A stretch of DNA of 64,000 nt. It comes from Gossypium raimondii (lineage: Eukaryota; Streptophyta; Magnoliopsida; Malvales; Malvaceae). The notes under the pieces were generated by a model. That model was not told the origin of the DNA, made no database searches, and worked only from the letters and a program-made list of their open reading frames with translations. The position numbers and the translations under genes are program-made. The first letter of the stretch is position 1, and the number at the start of each line of letters is the position of its first letter. Positions 12,900 to 24,430 of this stretch are shown here, one piece after another. Location: contig NC_068566.1 of the NCBI RefSeq assembly GCF_025698545.1, positions 46,603,192-46,667,191 on the forward strand. Direction: 5' to 3'.

Positions 12900-15034
12900 C
12901 CTATAAAATGGTATTTGCATTAGTTAAAGGACTGTTGGGGTCCTTAATTTGTATTGATATATTAATATTAAGCACAGTTCTTATTAAATTGAACATTGTG
13001 CAAAGTACAAATAAATATTAGTATACTTTTAGGTGAAAACTATGGCCGACTGGCTCTTTGGGAACTGATTCGGCCTAATATTGAAAATGTATTTGCAGCT
13101 TAATATTGCATATCAAGGGTTTCTTTGTTGTATTCTTTACTTATTTTTAGACCATTTATGTTTTCATACTGATGCATGCAAGTTAGTATAAGTTCAATAT
13201 GTTTGATTAAATGTTCATACTTTGCACTTGTGTTTTTTGATGAAGATTTTGATGTTTGAAACAGTGATCATAAAAGTTGAATTTGGTTTCAGCATCTGAT
13301 ATTATACTTGATACTAATTATGCTTTAAAGTTCAAATGTTAAAGACCAAATTATGGTTTAAATGTTATCAATGCATGTGAATAAAAATTGTACTTTCGAA
13401 TCTCAAGCTAAAATGAACCCTTGTTTTTAACTTCATTCCCTTCACATTGAACTATAATAAGGGAAACTAAAAGCCACTAGCACTGAGTTACCAAAATTGA
13501 AAACAAGAAAATGGAATATGCTAGCTATGGAAAATTCTCCTAATGGTAATGCATGTAGTTGATGATGAGCTAAAGTGGCCTTCAAATCCAAACACAAAGC
13601 AAAGAAAATGGCCTTGGACTCCCCAAATAGTTAGTTAATGGTATGTCAACATGGGTTGGTTTAATTGATTGACTACTCATTAGCATGCTTGCAAGCACTA
13701 AAGATTCAAATCTCACTGATAATCTCATTTGAATGGTGATCTGTAAGTACCACTTAGAACTCTTTACGAAATCAAGCACCTTATCTAAACTTAGATAGCT
13801 TCCTCTACCCTAAACTTTTTGTAATAAAAAAAAGTTAGAAAGAAAAAACACAAAAAGATAGTGGAGAATATCAAGTGCCAAATGTGAAATAAGAGAGCAT
13901 GTGCATTTCTCAAATGCATGACAAAGAATTCTAGATGCTAATATTTACAAAGTTATTCTTTGTTCACAAAATTATAAGTGATAATGTTTGGCTAAATGTG
14001 AAGAATACAAAGATTGGCACCCCAAAAAAGAAGAAAAAGGAACACCCCTTGTTGGAGAATTTCACTACCAGGATACCATTGGTATAGCTACATACCTGTT
14101 CTAGAAGATAAACTAAGATGGAGGCACCCTGATATTCTATCTTCTTCATATTAGCTTAGGAGGTACTCCTTAGATCCTAACTAAAACTTGAACATGATAA
14201 TATATGAGAGAGTGATATATATGTATATATATAGGAAACTGCAGGCTATAGGCCTCCTATATGTTACAAATTTGAGTTGTATATTTGGACTTGAAAACTT
14301 GAAGGTGCTAGCCAGCTGGTTCGAAATTTAACCAGCTTGGTTTAAATACCAAGAGGAAAGCAATCAAGCTTTTAAGATTATTATAGTAATAATGGATAAT
14401 GGAAAATCCTTGGTTGCTATTCACTTGGGAGAACATTGAATCCTTTTTTCTTTTTTTTTTACTTGGGTTTAAGTCAAAAGCAATGAAAATCCCTTTAAAG
14501 CAATGGAAATACTTTGATGGGACATAATTATTGGGCGTGCTCTCATGGACTTCATAATGAAAAACTTGAAGATATATGCATATATATACTTAGGGTTTTA
14601 TGTGAATATAAATTCATGGCTTCCCTTTCTTAAAATTTTTAGCCTCATTTTCTAAGGCCTGTTAAAGGTTATAGCAATTGCCAGACCATGCATGCATGCG
14701 CACATTGATATGTATGTGGGCTGAATTATTTAATTAGGGTTCATTAAAGAACTGTTTGTTTGCAGACTAAGTTCGTTCAACATCATTGACCATGTGAAAA
14801 AAAAAAACCCCTCCATGTGAGGGCACCATTATTATTAGTGTGCTTCATTAGTTTCCCAAATCCCAAACCTCCACAGTTCCCGGAGTCCGGACTTGTACTT
14901 AAAATCCCTTTTTTAAACAATGTTATAAAAGCCTCTAAGCACCTGCTCCTAGGCCTTAGCTTTGGTGCTTGACCAATGACCAGACTATATGCACTACACA
15001 TATGAAACAATATCTCCATGAAGTACTTTGTCCA
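12900..15034. other. Intergenic DNA downstream of the NAC gene
   Basis: Only short frames without recognisable domains are present. No repeat with clear ends was identified. Segments near 13660-13730 resemble degenerate transposon tail sequence, but this cannot be supported. Confidence 0.45.
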
Positions 15035-15360
15035 TTTTTTTTATAACAAAAAATTAGATAATTTTACACATCAAATCAAAAAATAGATTAGTCATTTTAT
15101 TAAAAAATTTCTTTTAATTTTATTAGTTGACGGAGAAATGAATCAAAGAGAAACTAAATAGTAATACACGACATGCCACGCGTATCTCATAATGGACATG
15201 ATTTCTCCGTCACACTTAAAACTAGAAATTGATGAAATTTTTAATAGAATGACTATTTTGCTCTTTTGATCTAACCAATACAAACTAATTTACCCTTTTT
15301 TAATAGATGAGACAAATTATAATCCAACTCTTAATACAAAAACATCCGTAATATTTTTAC
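15035..15360. repeat. Fold-back repeat, family 1 (copy B)
   Basis: The right half (CTTTTGATCTAACC, ACTAATTTACCC, AACTCTTAATACAA, CATCCGTAATA) follows the same order as the other family-1 copies. The left end appears truncated. Non-coding. Confidence 0.55.
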
Positions 15361-16393
15361 CTAATAATATATTATGAAATGTACCGAATTTAAAAAAATG
15401 GGATATAGTTTTGGTCCTATGTGGTACTTATACGTGCTTGTTGAATGCTTATATATATATGTACTGAAATATGAGCAACTTGATAGCTTTAGGTGATGAG
15501 ATTTGGGTTCAATGTTGTATACACCATGAAAGGTTTTTATCGAAAGCTGAAGAAGCATACAATGAAAAGAAACAGAAAATGACAAGCTAAAAGGGGGGAC
15601 ATACCCTGATTGGGAACCCTTGAGAGTTGGCCATAAAGGGGGCAAGCAATACTTTGAGTCAATCATGGATGTTGAGCTCTACTTTGGGTACTGTCTGTTG
15701 GTCCACTAAAAAAGAAAGTAAAGTTGAAGCAACTTGATTGATTTCTTTTCCTAGTGGTGGTCAATACTTTAACATAGGAGCAAGAGATGGGCTTCACCTT
15801 CACTTTAGACACTCACAAACTCATATATGGCATTTAATTAGGGCCCCTTTAGAATGCCCTCCACCAACAAAATACTACTTACATCTTTCTTTTGAGTTGT
15901 TGAAAGATAATTAAAAAGAGTCATCTTGTGCTATTAGTCTCGGTAAGTAAATTATGGATTTAATTAATGTATTTTAATTTGGTTTTTTTTTTATTTTTTT
16001 GTATTTTTAAATTTTAAAACTTGAGGAAATAGTAACAGTCAAATTAATTAAATTCTACTATTTTTAAAATTTTTATGTGGCAAATATATTATTATTTGTG
16101 TAATGCTATGCCAGTTGTTATTTTCACATATTATTCACAAAAGAGTCAGTTAATAGATTTAACAATTATTTTTATGTCAAACTTGAAATTTTAAAATTCA
16201 AAAAGTATAGGGACTAAAAATGATAAGTTGAGGAAATGGATTAAGCCAGCAACTTTATGCTTCATATTGGACTAATATCAAAACTTAACTAAACGGATTT
16301 AAGTACTATTGATTAGTTATTCTGTTTTCAAATTGTAGAGCTTTCAAATATACATAATTGCGAAATCCTCTACAGACATGTCAAATTAGTATC

Positions 16394-16585
16394 TGTTAGA
16401 GTTGTGTGATCCAAGTTCTAAGAGATTGCTCGCAAGTCAAGTTAAACAAAATATATCTTCTTTCTAGAAGATTTAGTATTATGAGTATAATATATTTAGC
16501 ATTTATTAGCATAATATATTCGACTTTGATTAGAATTAGGTTTTTTCAACCTATAAATAGATGTAGTCGAAACTCCTCTTGTAAT
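16394..16585 (+). repeat. 5' LTR of the copia element, first part
   Basis: These 192 bp match the first 193 bp of the 3' LTR with about seven substitutions and two single-base indels. The LTR is interrupted after GTAAT by a foreign solo LTR and resumes at 19203. Confidence 0.92.
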
Positions 16586-19197
16586 TGTAAGGCCCAATAT
16601 TTGCCCGGGCCCGCAAACCAAAAAACAAACCAATATAAAAACAAATTAAAAGCCCAAAATACAAACACTAAGCCCAATTACAGTAGCCCGATACCCCGGC
16701 CCAATTACATTGAAGCCCAAAAGCAAAGAAAAAACCTAAAACCCTAAACAGTTTCTGAAACAAGCTTCAGCCGCCGCAGCAGAAACCCGAGCCACTCCCC
16801 ACGCACGCAACTCCTCTGCGCGTGCCAAGCCTCCACGTCCATTGCTCCGTACGCCTGCAACAAACAAAAACGAATAAAGCAGCAGGCAAAAGGAGCAAAA
16901 TAGCAGAAAGGGCCAGTGAATAAAGAGATTTATATTATTTTATTTACTTTATTTTCTCAATTGGGCTATAAAGAGCCAAGGCAAACAATGTAAAAGGATC
17001 CCTTTTTTTTTACACACAATATCAATACACAGAGGGGGATTTGTATCAAAAATTCTGAGAAAGCAATAGAAAAAACAATTTCTTAAAGGTGATTTCGATT
17101 TCTTTTTCTACAAATTTTTTGCTAGTGATTCGATTTCTTTCTGTTCTTTCATTTTCTTATTTTGGGTGGTTCATTAATCGTTAGTAAAGAGAAGAAGCAA
17201 TAAAGGAGAAAGGAAAAACGTACCTGGTGACCGGCCTTGTGCTCTCTCCGTCGCAATTGGAGTCGTGCATGGGGTTCGGAAGGCCACTGTCTTTTGGTGT
17301 TGAAGTGGCGCAGAGAGGAGAGCATTTGGGCTCCTTTTTTATTTTTCTTTTATTTATCTTTTTTTCTTTTCGTTTTGAAAAATGAAGCGATGGCTACTAG
17401 TTTAGGGTTTTATTTTTGGCCCTTACATGATGTATGAAACGACGCCGTTTGGAGTCTAATCAGTGGCTCCAAAACGGCGCCGTATTGGCCCATACCCGAT
17501 GACCCGACCCAGAGGTGACTGTGACCAGCGCGTTTTGGGTCCGATGGGATTTTTGCGCAATGAGCCCCTCTGCGTTTTGTGTTGTTTCAATTTGATTTTC
17601 ATTAATTTTTTAATTTGCATTACACATTTGGTCTCGATTCCAAATGGATCCACGTTCAAACGGTGCCGTTTCCCATGTTTGATTTTGAATATCCGGATTT
17701 ATGTGTTTATTTGTTGTTGAGGTCCCTCAGTTTTTAAATCGAGTTCAAATTTAATCTTTCTTTTATTTTCATTTATGTTATTTACCTATCTAATTTTGTT
17801 TTAATTTCAATTTAATTTTCATTCCTCTAGTTTATTCTATTTTTGTTTTTTTGATCGTGTTTCAATTTTAACTAAACTTTTATTAGTTTAATTTTATATC
17901 GAATTATTTCATATTTTGACAAATTTAGTTTGTATTTCTAATATTATTTTAATATTTCAAGTTAATATATGTTTTAAAGTTATCATAGATTGTTTTTTTA
18001 GAGTCTATTATATACTTTTGTTTTCAAACTTGACATGATATTATTTGGTTCATTATTTATTAATATAAATATTTTTGTAAGAATTTGATATAATATGTAT
18101 ATATTTTAACGTTTTGTTTTGGATTAATATATCTTAAAATTTGTTTTTGTATATCTATATGCTATTATTTTATTTCAAATCTATTTTGAATTCATGTATG
18201 TAATTTATTTTAAAATTCCTATACGTAGAACATAGTGATTTTATTTTATTTATTTTTTTATCTTGGTGTATCTTTTAATTGATGCTAGAGTTATTTAGTT
18301 TAGAATATTAATATTGATATTTGTATAATATGACAAATCATATGGTTATTTACATTTACCCACTATTTGTTTACAATTTATTAGTATATATTTGGGTTGT
18401 TATTTATCTTTTACATTATATATTGCTTCAGTCATGTCTCATTTGTAAAAATTGTATTTTATTAAAGCACCAAAATCATTTTTATTTCATAATTTTCAAA
18501 AGGACCTGGTGTTCATAACTCTCGAGAGAATTGTGTCCTAACTAACTGGGCTTCAATTCTTCTCGATGAATTTGAATAGCCAAGTGTTTATTTTGGTAAA
18601 ACCATTCAACTTTTAAATAAAGCTTTTGAGACTTCAAAATGTTGGATCCTAACTTACTGGATACAACGTTTGTTATCTCGATTTTAAAATAAAAGGCAAT
18701 GTTTGATGTTTAGGAATTTCGAGAAATTGAACCCTAACTTATTGGATTTTGATTTCTCGATTGACTTAAATAATCGAATAACCTACTTAAAACACATGAT
18801 TTTCTAAAAAAAAGGGGGACAAATTTAATTTCGAAGATTGAATTGTTGCACCCTAACTCACTGAGTGTGGTAATTTATTTCTGCGAAATAAGGGCGTCTT
18901 ATCATTCAATTTAGTTTATTCAAGTTTTCTCACCAAAGGATCGTATTTTAAAATCTTTTCAAATTTTTGACATCTAAGACATTAAACGATCAATTCGGTA
19001 CCAATTTTGGGCGTCACGAGGGTGCTAACCCTTCCTCGTGCGTAACCGACTCCCAAACCTGCTTTCTCAAAATTCGCAGACCTAAAATTATTTTCAAGGT
19101 GATCCGATCACACCTCAATAAAAGATCGGTGACAACTCCATTTCCATTTTTAAAATTCGATTTCCATTTTTTTCAAATAAAAAAAATGGTTTCGACA
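16586..19197 (+). mobile_element. Gypsy-type solo LTR nested in the copia 5' LTR
   Basis: This 2612-bp insertion starts TGTAAGGCCC and ends TTTCGACA, with TG...CA termini as in LTRs. It is flanked by a perfect 5-bp target duplication GTAAT (16581-16585 and 19198-19202); the uninterrupted 3' LTR has GTAAT once at this site. It shares its start, a run of CCTAACTTACTGG-like motifs and the segment GGTACCAATTTTGGGCGT near its end with the LTR at 27007-29526, so both belong to one family. No internal region remains, which indicates recombination between the two LTRs of a former full element. Open reading frames inside it, for example at 17463-17720, are not believed to be genes. Confidence 0.9.
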
Positions 19198-19202
19198 GTA
19201 AT

Positions 19203-19346
19203 TATTCGAATTTGACATAGTAAATTTTCTTCTCCTCTACCTGTGGTTTTTTTCCCGAAAGGGTTTCCACGTAAAAATCTGTGTTCTTTATTTTTATTTC
19301 TCTTTTCTTTACGATATATTGTCATTATCGATGTTCTATTTTTACA
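19203..19346 (+). repeat. 5' LTR of the copia element, second part
   Basis: These 144 bp continue the interrupted 5' LTR and end TTTTTACA, like the 3' LTR. Together with 16394-16585 the LTR is 336 bp, against 337 bp for the 3' copy. Confidence 0.9.
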
Positions 19347-19349
19347 AAT

Positions 19350-19361
19350 TCGTATCCGAGC
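19350..19361 (+). other. Degenerate primer-binding site
   Basis: TCGTATCCGAGC starts three bases after the 5' LTR and matches the usual copia site for initiator Met-tRNA at 10 of 12 positions. It marks the start of the internal region and is partly decayed. Confidence 0.6.
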
Positions 19362-19389
19362 TTCCAGGTTGTTCATCTTGATCACGGTA

Positions 19390-20110
19390 ATGGCGTATTT
19401 GAAGTATGAAATTCTACTGTTGGATCGCAACACCAGATTTGCGTTGTGGCAGATTAAGATGCAAGCAATTCTTGCGCAGATGGATCTGGAGGATATCCTG
19501 CTAGGGATAGATAAGATGCCTTCAACATTAACAGATGAAGAGAAGAAGTGTAAGGATCGAAAGGCGTTAACACAATTACATCTGCATTTGTCTAACGAAA
19601 TTTTGCAGGATGTAATGAAGGAGAAAACTATCGCTGCATTATGGAAAAGGCTGAAACGAATATGTATATCGAAAACTCTAACCAGCAAGTTGCATATGAG
19701 GCAGCATTTTTATGCTCATTGTTTGGAGGAAAGTGCGTCTGTGCACGAACACTTAACAGTGTTTAATGAAATTCTCTCAAACTTGGAGGCCATGGAGGTT
19801 CAGCATGATAAGAAAAATCTAGGGTTGATTCTACTTTGTTCGTTGCCCCCGTCTTTTCAACCTTTAGAGACACGATTTTATATAATTGCGAGTCTCTTAC
19901 AATTGATGAGGTTTATAATTTTTTGACCTCGTATGATAAGATGAAGCATCTTGTGATTAAACCCGACTCTAAGGGAGAGGGTCTCATTGTTCATGGGAGA
20001 TAAGATCGGAATGCTGATGATGATCGTGGAAGGAGAAAGGGCACATTAAATCTGAGTGCTATAAGCTACAGAACAAGATCAAAAGAGAGGCTGCGAATCA
20101 AAAAGGAAAA
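19390..20110 (+). pseudogene. Copia gag remnant
   Basis: The frame from the ATG at 19390 to 19926 has the Tork-type gag pattern, including LWQIKMQAIL, then LHLSNEILQDV and ISKTLTSKLHMRQHFYA, followed by LLCSLPPSF. Past 19926 the frame is broken. The CCHC zinc knuckle that should follow keeps only its second half (GHIKSECYK, about 20038-20070) in another frame, so the RNA-binding knuckle is lost. It served as the nucleocapsid protein of the retrotransposon and is non-functional now. Confidence 0.85.
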
Positions 20111-20146
20111 CAACCAGAAAATTCTGGTGAAGCTGATGTTGTAGAA

Positions 20147-20389
20147 TACTACAGCAATGGTGAACTTCTAGTCACTTCTGTCAACAATTCTAAAGTGAAC
20201 AATGAGTGGATTTTTTATTCGGGTTGCACCTTCCACGTGAGTCTCAATCACGTTTGGTTTACAACTTACGAAACAGTGTTTGAAGGTATTATTTCGATGG
20301 GAAATAATGCTTCGTGTAAAATTACAAGTGTTGGAACGATTAAAGTTAAGATGTTTGACGGAGTTATCAAAACACTTAGTGACGTATGA
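20147..20389 (+). pseudogene. Copia aspartic protease remnant with altered catalytic site
   Basis: The segment around EWIFYSGCTFHVS corresponds to the protease active site, where the family has an aspartate before SGC/SGA. Here that codon (20216-20218) reads TAT, tyrosine. The frame then runs on until a stop at 20387-20389. Loss of this aspartate would abolish polyprotein cleavage. Confidence 0.75.
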
Positions 20390-20589
20390 CATGTTCTAGA
20401 ATTGAAGAGAAATTTAATTTTGTTTAGTACTCTTGATTCAAAAGGGTACAGATACACAGCTGAAAATGGGGTTTTAAAGATTTCCAAAGGTTCCCTCGTT
20501 GTGATGAAATGTTAGAAAAAGACTACCAAATTATATGTTTTATAAGGTTCTACTGTTACTGGTGATACAGCTGTCGCTTCCTCTTCCTT

Positions 20590-21465
20590 GTCAGATGATG
20601 ATATTACTAAACTTTGGCATATGTGTCTAGGGCATATGAGTGAGAATAGCATGGCAGAATTGAGCAAAAGAGGACTTCTTGATGGACAAGAGAGTTCGAT
20701 TCACTAGAGGAATCCATAACACGAAGGGAATGTTGAAGTATATTCATTTTGATCTGTGGGGGCCATCTAGAGTGCCTTCGAAAGATGGAGCTAATTATAT
20801 GCTAACTTTTATTAATGACTTTTCTAAAAAAGTTTGGGCGTTCTTCCTAAAGCAGAAAAGCGATGTGTTTTCTGCATTTAAGTCTCGGCAAACTATGATT
20901 GAAAATCAGACAGAAAAATAAATAAAGCACCTCCGCACAGACAATGGCTTAAAGTTCTATTCTAATGAGTTTAATGAACTATGCAAGTCAGAAGGAATCA
21001 TGAGACACTTGATAGTTCGTCTACTCCATAACAAAACGGCATTGCAGAACGAATGAACAGAATGATCATGGAGAAAGTTTGATGTATGTTATCGAATGCT
21101 AACATACCGAAGTCGTTTTGGGCTGAAACAACCTCTACTGCATGTTTTTTTTAATCAACCAATCTCTATCCGTTGCCATTGAGAAAAAGACTCCACAAGA
21201 GGTATGGTCTAGTAATCCTGCTGACTATTCTGATGTAAAGATCTTTGGGTGTCCTGCGTATGCTCATGTTAATAATAGAAAATTAAAACCGAGATCCATT
21301 AAATGTGTTTTTCTTGATTATAAAACTAGCATAAAAGGGTATAAGTTATGGTGTCCTGAAAATAGAAAAGTTGTGATTAGCAGAGATGCTATTTTTGATG
21401 AAACTGTTATGCTAACTAACTTATCTCTTAAAGACTCCTTAAGCCAGTACAAAAATTCAGAATAG
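20590..21465 (+). pseudogene. Copia integrase remnant
   Basis: The N-terminal zinc-binding part is visible as [12 protein letters not shown] near 20610. The catalytic core follows in pieces: YIHFDLWGP (first Asp) at about 20740, RTDNGLKF (second Asp) at about 20935, and a shifted-frame segment with ERMNR (Glu) near 21050. Stops at 20919-20921 and frame changes near 20680, 21000 and 21130 break the gene. A C-terminal integrase piece is open at 21142-21465 (FGCPAYAHV). Confidence 0.8.
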
Positions 21466-21571
21466 AGTTGCTTCTTTACCATAAAACTCTATCACCAAAA
21501 ACATAAGTAGAAGAGAAATTAAACCTCCAAAGAAATATGTCAAGGTTGATCTAGTTGTTTATGCTTTAAAT

Positions 21572-22675
21572 GTGGCTGAAGATATAGACACAAACCAAGA
21601 GCCATCTAATTATTCTGAGGCAGTTAGCTGTGAAGACTCAGAAAAATGGATGTTTGCTATGCAAAAAGAGATGGAATCACTCCATAAAAACAGAACATGG
21701 GACCTTGTGAAACTTCCTAAAGGTAAAAAGGTTGTTCGTTGTAAATGGGTGTTAAAAAAGAAAGAAGGGACTCTAAGAATTGAAGAACCCAAATATAAAG
21801 CAAGGCTTGTTGCAAAGGGTTACAATCAAATTCTAATAGTGGACTTCACAGATGTGTTCTCCCCAATTATGAAGCATAGTTCGATTCGAGCTTTGCTTGG
21901 TATTGTGGCCATGTATGATTTGGAGCTTGAGCAGTTAGATGTAAAAACTATATTTTTACATAGAGAACTTGAGAAGGATATTTACATGAAACAACCAGAG
22001 GGTTTTACAGTCTCAGAAAAAGATAATTATGTTTGCTTGCTGAAAAAGTCCCTTTATGGTTTGAAACAGTCACCAAGACAGTGGTACAAGAGGTTTGATT
22101 CCTTTATGACTTTTCATGATTTCAAAAGAAGTAGTTTTGATAGTTGTGTTTACTTTAAGAAAAATAGTGATGGTTCTTTTGTGTATCTACTCCTTTATGT
22201 TGATGACATGTTGATAGCAGCAAAAGAAAAATGAGAGATAAAAAAGGTTAAAGCCCAACTAAATGAAGAATTTGATATGAAAGATTTGGGACTAGCAGAG
22301 AAGATACTTGGTATAGAGATTCTCAGAGATAGAAAAGCAAGTAAATTGTACTTAAGCCAAAAGGAGTATATTGAGAAAGTTCTTTGTAGGTTCAATATGC
22401 AGAGTGCTAAGCCTATTAGTACTCCTTTAGCAGCCCATTTCAGACTTTCATCGGCTTTGTCTCCACAATTAAATGATGAAATTGAGTACATGTCACATGT
22501 TCCATACTCTAGTGCAGTGGGATCTCTCATGTATGCTATGGTTTGTTCACGTCCAGATTTATCATATATAGTCAGTGCAATTAGCAGATACATAACGAAT
22601 CCCGATAAAGAATATTGGAAAGTAGTTCAGTGGATTTTAAGATACTTACGAGGTACTACTAATGTTTGCTTATAG
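21572..22675 (+). pseudogene. Copia reverse transcriptase remnant
   Basis: The frame contains the copia RT landmarks in order: KWVLKKK, YKARLVAKGYNQ, a FLHREL segment where a TAFLHG-type motif is usual, KSLYGLKQSPRQWY, and the catalytic YVDDML at about 22198-22215. The region is in one frame but is broken by a TGA at 22232-22234 and a TAG at 22673-22675. No frameshift separates it from the RNase H part downstream. Confidence 0.9.
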
Positions 22676-23101
22676 TTTGGAAGAACTAGAGATGAAGTCA
22701 TTGGGTATGTTGATGCTGATTTTGTTGGAGAACTTGATAGAAGAAGATCTCTCACAGGTTATGTCTTTAGAATCGGAGGTTGTGCAATCAATTGAAAAGT
22801 CACTTTGCAAACTACAGTCGCTTTGTCTACCACTGAAGCTGAGTACATGGCGATTACTGAGGCTTGTAAAGAAGCTATTTGGTTGAATGGACTTTTCAGT
22901 GAACTAAATGAAGACCTTCAAATCAATACAGTATTTTGTGATAGTCCAAGTGTCATCTTCCTTACAAAAGATCAAATGTTTCATGAGAGAACAAAACACA
23001 TTGATATTCGGTATCATTTTGTTCGTGATATTATTGCTCGTGGTGATATTGTTGTGAGTAAAATTAGTACTCATGAAAATCCTACAGATATGATGACTTA
23101 G
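22676..23101 (+). pseudogene. Copia RNase H remnant
   Basis: This continues the same frame as the reverse transcriptase: GYVDADFVGELDRRRSLTGY, a TGA at 22793-22795, then [24 protein letters not shown] and a stop at 23099-23101. Apart from the stop the domain is well kept. It ends 130 bp before the 3' LTR. Confidence 0.88.
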
Positions 23102-23231
23102 TCACTTCCTATAACCAAGTTTGAGCATTGCTAAGACTTGGTTGGTGTTCAATGTTGAAGTGAAACCCTTAAGGGGTTTTATGGAAGATGTGAAAAACTT
23201 GTTCGTTGAGAATTCGTGTCAAGGTAAAGAT

Positions 23232-23568
23232 TGTTAGAGTTGTGTGACTCAAATTCTAAGAGATTGCTTGCAAGGCAAGTTAAACAAAATATATCTTCTT
23301 TCTAGAAGATTTAGTATTTATGAGTATAATATATTTAGCATTTATTAGCATAATATATTTGACTTTGATTAGAATTAGGTTTTTCAACCTATAAATAGAT
23401 GTAGTTGAAACTCCTCTTGTAATTATTCGAATTTGACATAGTGAATTTTCTTCTTCTTTGCCGTAGTTTTTTTCCCAAAAGGGTTTCCATGTAAAAATCT
23501 GTGTGTTCTTTATTTTTATTTCTCTTTTCTTTGCGATATATTGTCATTACCGGCATTCTATTTTTACA
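23232..23568 (+). repeat. 3' LTR of the copia element
   Basis: An intact 337-bp LTR running from TGTTAGAG to TTTTTACA, followed by the target duplication GTATC. It is preceded by a purine-rich stretch (AAGGTAAAGAT) that fits a decayed polypurine tract. A TATAAATA-like motif is present within the LTR (CCTATAAATAG, near 23390), the likely promoter. Confidence 0.93.
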
Positions 23569-23573
23569 GTATC

Positions 23574-24430
23574 TTTATTGTTAAATGGATTAATTTAATT
23601 TTTGAATTATTAAAAGAATTAAATAAAATAAATTGGAACATAGCATTTACTTTTTAAAATGATATTTTGAGGTTACCCTAAAATAGCGTTGTTCTAATTT
23701 TGATCACTCTAATTTTTTTGTCAATTTAGTTATTCTAATTAAGATAATTGCCAGAACTGGTTATTTCTGTTAAAAAAGTATGTTAATCTATTAACGTATT
23801 GTTGACGTGACATTTTTTTACTTTTGACTAAAGCTAAAGCTAAGACCTCTCTATAATTAGTCCAAAACACTTTTTTTTTGTTTATTTGTAACATGAAGAT
23901 TTCAATAGTGACATAATAAACACTTGAATCCTCTTTAAGAAGAGGGAATCCAACAACGGTAACTACAAACCATGACCATGACTCTACCTTTTCCGATGAG
24001 CCCACCGGTCACCCTACTGCCAAGGATGGAGATCAATTTATTGCACGCCTTTAAGACTTGCATTCAAAGGATCAGCAATGAGAGAACAAAAATAGCCCAA
24101 ATAGTAGCGCCTAAGCTATTTGGCATAATATCGATAGTGGAAGGAGTGTGCGCATATGTGAGGATAGATAGGGGTGGTGTTGACATTTACGACCGACCTT
24201 ACCTATTTTGGTTACATTGCTGAGGCACGCCACAGTGGGCCAGTTAATGCTACCGATTGTCGTTGAATGGGTTGAGGGACTTGTGCACAACACCTTTGAG
24301 CGTAGTGATGACGAGAGAATTCTTGATGTGCCTTTGATGCGAATTCTTCATTTCATGTTTTTCCAAATGCTACGTGTCAAAGATGTGGTCAAGGGCTTGA
24401 ATCGACTCTACATGCTTTGTGAGAGTGTGC
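23574..24430. other. Intergenic DNA between copia element and receptor-like relic
   Basis: Two open frames on the + strand (23972-24223, 24208-24468) have no recognisable domain or neighbour relation and are probably chance. No RNA gene or repeat boundary was seen. Confidence 0.4.

Larger units (their letters stand above)
16394..23568 (+). mobile_element. Ty1-copia LTR retrotransposon (Tork/Tnt1-like), inactivated and carrying a nested solo LTR
   Basis: The element is bounded by 5' and 3' LTRs that begin TGTTAGAG and end TTTTTACA. It is flanked by a perfect 5-bp target duplication GTATC (16389-16393 and 23569-23573). Domain order is gag, protease, integrase, reverse transcriptase, RNase H, the copia order. 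A primer-binding site resembling the initiator-Met one follows the 5' LTR. Without the foreign LTR in its 5' LTR the element would be about 4.56 kb. Both LTRs differ at roughly 20 positions by eye, mostly C/T and G/A changes. Stops in the pol frame make it non-autonomous. The lineage is inferred from the gag N-terminus and LTR size. Confidence 0.93.

Noticed and set aside
14783-15019. Minus frame of 78 codons, and the 101-codon frame at 15361-15666
   Set aside because: No domain, no conserved neighbour; the second overlaps the end of a repeat. Chance frames in A+T-rich DNA.
17463-17720. Open frames inside the solo LTR (also 17237-17437 and 18321-18518)
   Set aside because: They lie wholly inside an LTR, are not conserved in the second LTR copy, and have no protein domain.
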